Below are positions 61,066-64,000 of a stretch of 64,000 nucleotides of DNA, piece after piece. How positions within the stretch are numbered: the stretch's first letter is position 1; every line of letters begins with the position of its first letter. The stretch is from Nymphalis io. Taxonomy: Eukaryota > Arthropoda > Insecta > Lepidoptera > Nymphalidae. The position numbers and the translations under genes are program-made. The notes under the pieces are model-generated. The model searched no databases. It was given only the letters and a program-made list of their open reading frames with translations, and was not told the DNA's origin. The stretch covers positions 4,972,501 through 5,036,500 of the forward strand of contig NC_065899.1 in NCBI RefSeq assembly GCF_905147045.1, written 5' to 3'.

Positions 61066-61435
61066 ATTGTTCTAGTGGCTAGCTTATAATGGCCTTGGCC
61101 TCGAGGTCTGTGGTTCCACCCCCGGGTTGGACTAATAAGAAATTATTGGGTTTCTCTGTTGAGAAATTCTCATTTGCAGCCCGGAGTCTAAAAGTCAGCA
61201 GTATTGATATTCCCGTGCCTCGAAAAGCACAAAAAGCTGTTCGTCCTACGCCTGAATATTTTCTAGTTGTTTGATTTGCTTCCATTTCCATTTCCATCGG
61301 ATTATTGAAGTGAGGGAATAGATAGTGTACTTGTGTTAGCGCACAAACTTATGCTCTAGTGGCCCTAGTGCATTCCATGCTGATAACTAGTCTCCCTTAC
61401 GAATGTCCACCGGGGCCTAAATCGGTTATGAGGGT
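61066..61435 (+). mobile_element. tRNA-headed SINE, CTGCAG family, longest copy
   Basis: The head has GTTCTAGTGGCTAGCTTATA (A box) and GTGGTTCCACCCCCGGG (degenerate B box). The body includes TTATTGGGTTTCTCTGTTGA, GCAGCCCGGAGTCTAAAAGT and GTGTACTTGTGTTAGCGCAC. The two opposite 61-72-codon frames here are artefacts of the SINE. Confidence 0.75.
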
Positions 61436-61680
61436 ATCAAACTCTCAAATCAAACAAAACTAAATATATCTACCTAATTTTATATTAAAACATACTTAGT
61501 GGAATGGAATTGAATCCCTACTTCACCTCGTCGAACCTATACGGAGCGAAATTTAATACAACTTGTTCAGTGGATTTATCAAAAACTTTTAAGATACTTC
61601 CTAACTACATAGCTTCTCGATCTAAGCGATCAATACAAAAGATGGTCTTAAAGAACCGATTAAGATATTTGACATTATAA

Positions 61681-61805
61681 TTAATATAGATGTATGAAAT
61701 GAGTTTGTTTGTTTGTCACGCTTTCATGTATTAACTACACAACTGGTGATCATTAAGTTTTGCATACACATTGTCTGGGGAACAGAATAGGATACATAAC
61801 ATCTA
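61681..61805 (+). repeat. Relic of the 'GCATACAC' repeat
   Basis: GAGTTTGTTTGTTTGTCACG, CTTTCATGTATTAACTACAC and TTAAGTTTTGCATACACATT follow the order seen at 15.7 and 17.1 kb. Confidence 0.55.
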
Positions 61806-61825
61806 AACTCTCTCTTGCCATCACA

Positions 61826-62050
61826 CGTGGACAAAGCTGATGGTAAGTGGTAACCACCGCCCATAGACATTGGCGATGTAAGAAATATAAGCCATTCCGT
61901 TCATGAACAACACGCCACCAACCTAGAGCGCTAAGACCTTACGTCCCTATCAACGGAACACAACAATACTGAGTATTTCTGTTTGGGGTTGAATATCTGA
62001 TAAGCGGGCGATTTCTATCCAGGTACAATCTTTACCAAGCGCGTGATGTG
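61826..62050 (-). mobile_element. Poly(A)-type repeat, truncated and diverged
   Basis: GCTGATGGTAAGTGGTAACC, CACGCCACCAACCTAGAGCG and GGAACACAACAATACTGAGT match the family; both ends are degraded. Confidence 0.75.
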
Positions 62051-63814
62051 AGTAGCACGTGCAATGTTTCTATATTTATATAAGTTTAGATATGACAGAT
62101 AGCGACAGAAATAAATAAATAAAAAAAAAAAAAACTTATATGTAACAGTCAATTAAAATTAGCACATGATAGGATGCAAGAGCGCGAGGGAACGCATGAC
62201 CACATTTAATGAAATTCCTCACGGACTGGGTACCGACCGAACTACAGAGAATAATTATATAAACCCGCTTATACCTATTTGCTACTATATACTATAATAC
62301 TTAAATCAAACTAGTTTTAAGATATATATAAAATTTAATATCTTCTTAGTAGTATCAATACTATCTATTAAAAATTGAATGCCATATTGAAATAAAGAGA
62401 ATAGTTTACTCTCATTAATAATATATATGCAGTTTTACAGTTTCTTAAGAAAATATATATTATGTTACATATCTTAATTAATTAATTTAATCAATATTAA
62501 ATCATTCCAATTAGCAGTTACGTAGGAAGTCATACTTGTAACTTAAAAAACTTTCAAACATATTTTTATATAATATTTAACAGTTTATTTACATTATATA
62601 CAGTACAAATCGTGACCTCGTGAAATAGTCAGCAGCTTGTCTCTTTTGAATCGCAGTTTCGATTCTAATAATAGTAAGCAATTGATATATCAATGTAGTT
62701 CAACATTAGATAAAAATAAATGAAAAATGGCAAAACGCATTATTTCCAAAACATTGAACGAAAATTACCCGTAATCAGCAACGATAAAGCATAAATAATT
62801 CAATGATGAACACGACTCACTTGTTGCTCAAAGCGCTTGTTATATCGGTAATATTATCGTTCATTTACATTTAACAAGAGCACTAAATTTACATAATAGG
62901 TCCCTAACTCTGATTGGGATTTGTATCACGGATAATAGTTATTGAATTTTAAATAAAAATAAATTATTGTATTTTGTAAATTGAAAATGAATAAGAAAAA
63001 ACAAAAATTTAAGTTTTAAAAATAAATTCCAAGTTACTGTGAATTTCTCCTATCTATAAAAAACATTTTTCAGTACATCCGAGGAATGGACTAATCATTA
63101 TCGCCCTCGCAGCTGCTTAATTATTCTTGTTCAAATAGTTCCGAGATAATTCAACGTCTCCACGTAAACTTGGTCAAGGCAACCTCCGTGAAAATACCAA
63201 CTTTCACAAATTATTTCTTATAGAAATGGATATTATATCGTGTTTTAATACACTATAAATGCAATTCATATTGATTTTATAATCAACGTATGAATACGAC
63301 AGGCAAAAGTGTAATTTGTTATCACTAAGCTTTTATGACTCATCGATGATAAATGTTCATGAAATTTCATCGTAATTTATAAGCCTATAAATCGTACTTT
63401 GTAATATTCCTTATACGTAATCTTGTATTAAACAGTCAATGCCCCCCTTATAACATTTGATAATAATTATTAATATGTTCATTTACATATTTAAATGCTG
63501 AGATCGGTTCGTTATAAATTCATTGATAATTCATTCGCTAATTTTCTTATTATCTAAACAACGCGAATCCAATAATAGGCTAAATAATTTTAGAGGAATA
63601 TGGTTGCTAATAAATATTGTCAATAGAATATTTGGCATTTTAATATTATTTATAGATAATAGTATCATTACTCCAAAAAGAGTTTTTTCTCTTTTTTTTC
63701 TCGTAGTACATATTCAGATGTATGGTGATGAAAGGTATAAAATGACATCGCTTCGTATTCCTTTTATTTCTGAGCGTAACAATAACAATGAAATCCGTTC
63801 AACCCATTAACAGT
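62051..63814. other. AT-rich stretch, possible regulatory patches
   Basis: A less AT-rich patch at about 63070-63220 (CCCTCGCAGCTGCTTAATTA, GTAAACTTGGTCAAGGCAAC) is non-repetitive. The 95-codon frame at 63523-63810 is hydrophobic, starts without ATG and follows the base composition; it is not called as a gene. Confidence 0.35.
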
Positions 63815-63853
63815 CGACGTGTCAACACGTCGCCACCTGTCGCTACGCAGGTG
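63815..63853. promoter_or_regulatory. Palindrome and paired E-boxes
   Basis: CGACGTGTCAACACGTCG (63815-63832) is a perfect palindrome around CA. It is followed by CACCTG (63834) and CAGGTG (63848), an inverted E-box pair. GCTACG occurs three times at 63842-63869. No surrounding gene is visible. Confidence 0.35.
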
Positions 63854-64000
63854 CTACGCTGAAGCTACGGGAAATGAAAAACCTTCATTACCATTGAATA
63901 CGAATGGTTTTTAACGTCAATAATGTTGGTATTTATTTATATCCAAATTTTTATTAACTTTATAACTTATTCTATTGTGTGCCTTATGTCGTTGATCTAC

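Noticed and set aside
63523..63810. 95-codon hydrophobic frame
   Set aside because: Starts without ATG, composition follows the AT-rich background, and I see no splice sites; chance is the simpler explanation.
1..64000. CRISPR arrays, bacterial operons, integrated viral genes
   Set aside because: No regularly spaced repeats, no bacterial gene structure and no recognisable viral coding sequence were seen on either strand.

Overview
The window looks like AT-rich, intron- or desert-type DNA from a lepidopteran insect, probably a butterfly. The main reason is the repeat content. Several interspersed repeats have bodies I associate with Lepidoptera: a tRNA-headed SINE whose head reads TGAGCCGAGATGGCCCAGTG, a second tRNA-headed SINE whose 3' part ends in CCTGGGA repeats, and a poly(A)-ended repeat containing 'CCACCTGATGGTAAGTGGTCACC'-like blocks. 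Non-LTR retrotransposons of RTE-like and jockey/CR1-like type are also present. The species assignment is inference.

Layout. 1-1.4 kb: one plausible single-exon gene (838-1365, +) with a TATA-like box, an initiator and a poly(A) signal; its product is unknown but carries an RVRF (PP1-docking-like) motif. 4.1-4.7 kb: a 609-bp TIR element of Tc1/mariner type beside a (TA)n tract. It holds a tRNA-like SINE head, a 20-bp palindrome and an exon-like Cys-rich reading frame. 6.1-9.3 kb: an almost intact RTE-like LINE (minus strand, 11-bp target-site duplication) whose single long frame has one in-frame TAA. It sits inside an older minus-strand reading frame. 10.0-10.2 kb: a possible first coding exon ending in GTAAGT.

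11-33 kb is almost free of recognisable coding sequence. It holds SINEs (13.1, 13.6, 16.0 and 30.4 kb), old repeat relics, a perfect 28-bp hairpin, a candidate conserved regulatory stretch (about 21.9-22.3 kb) and one exon-like minus-strand frame with two possible membrane helices (22.9-23.2 kb). 33.9-38.1 kb: a decayed AP-endonuclease LINE with a C-terminal C2H2 finger, flanked by an 11-bp duplication and split by a nested poly(A)-type repeat. 38-64 kb: mostly non-coding, with many SINE copies, a 3' LINE fragment (48.5-49.2 kb), fold-back structures, dispersed short repeats shared between 41, 43-44 and 50.5-50.9 kb, a second perfect 28-bp hairpin (59.5 kb), an exon-like minus frame at 53.9-54.1 kb, and a helically phased GTCACGT triplet at 55.8 kb.

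No host genes work together here in any visible pathway. The coherent functional units are the retrotransposons (endonuclease plus reverse transcriptase) and the SINEs that presumably depended on such enzymes. No rRNA gene, genuine tRNA gene, CRISPR array or viral gene was recognised. Everything was read by eye, so boundaries of diverged repeats are approximate.
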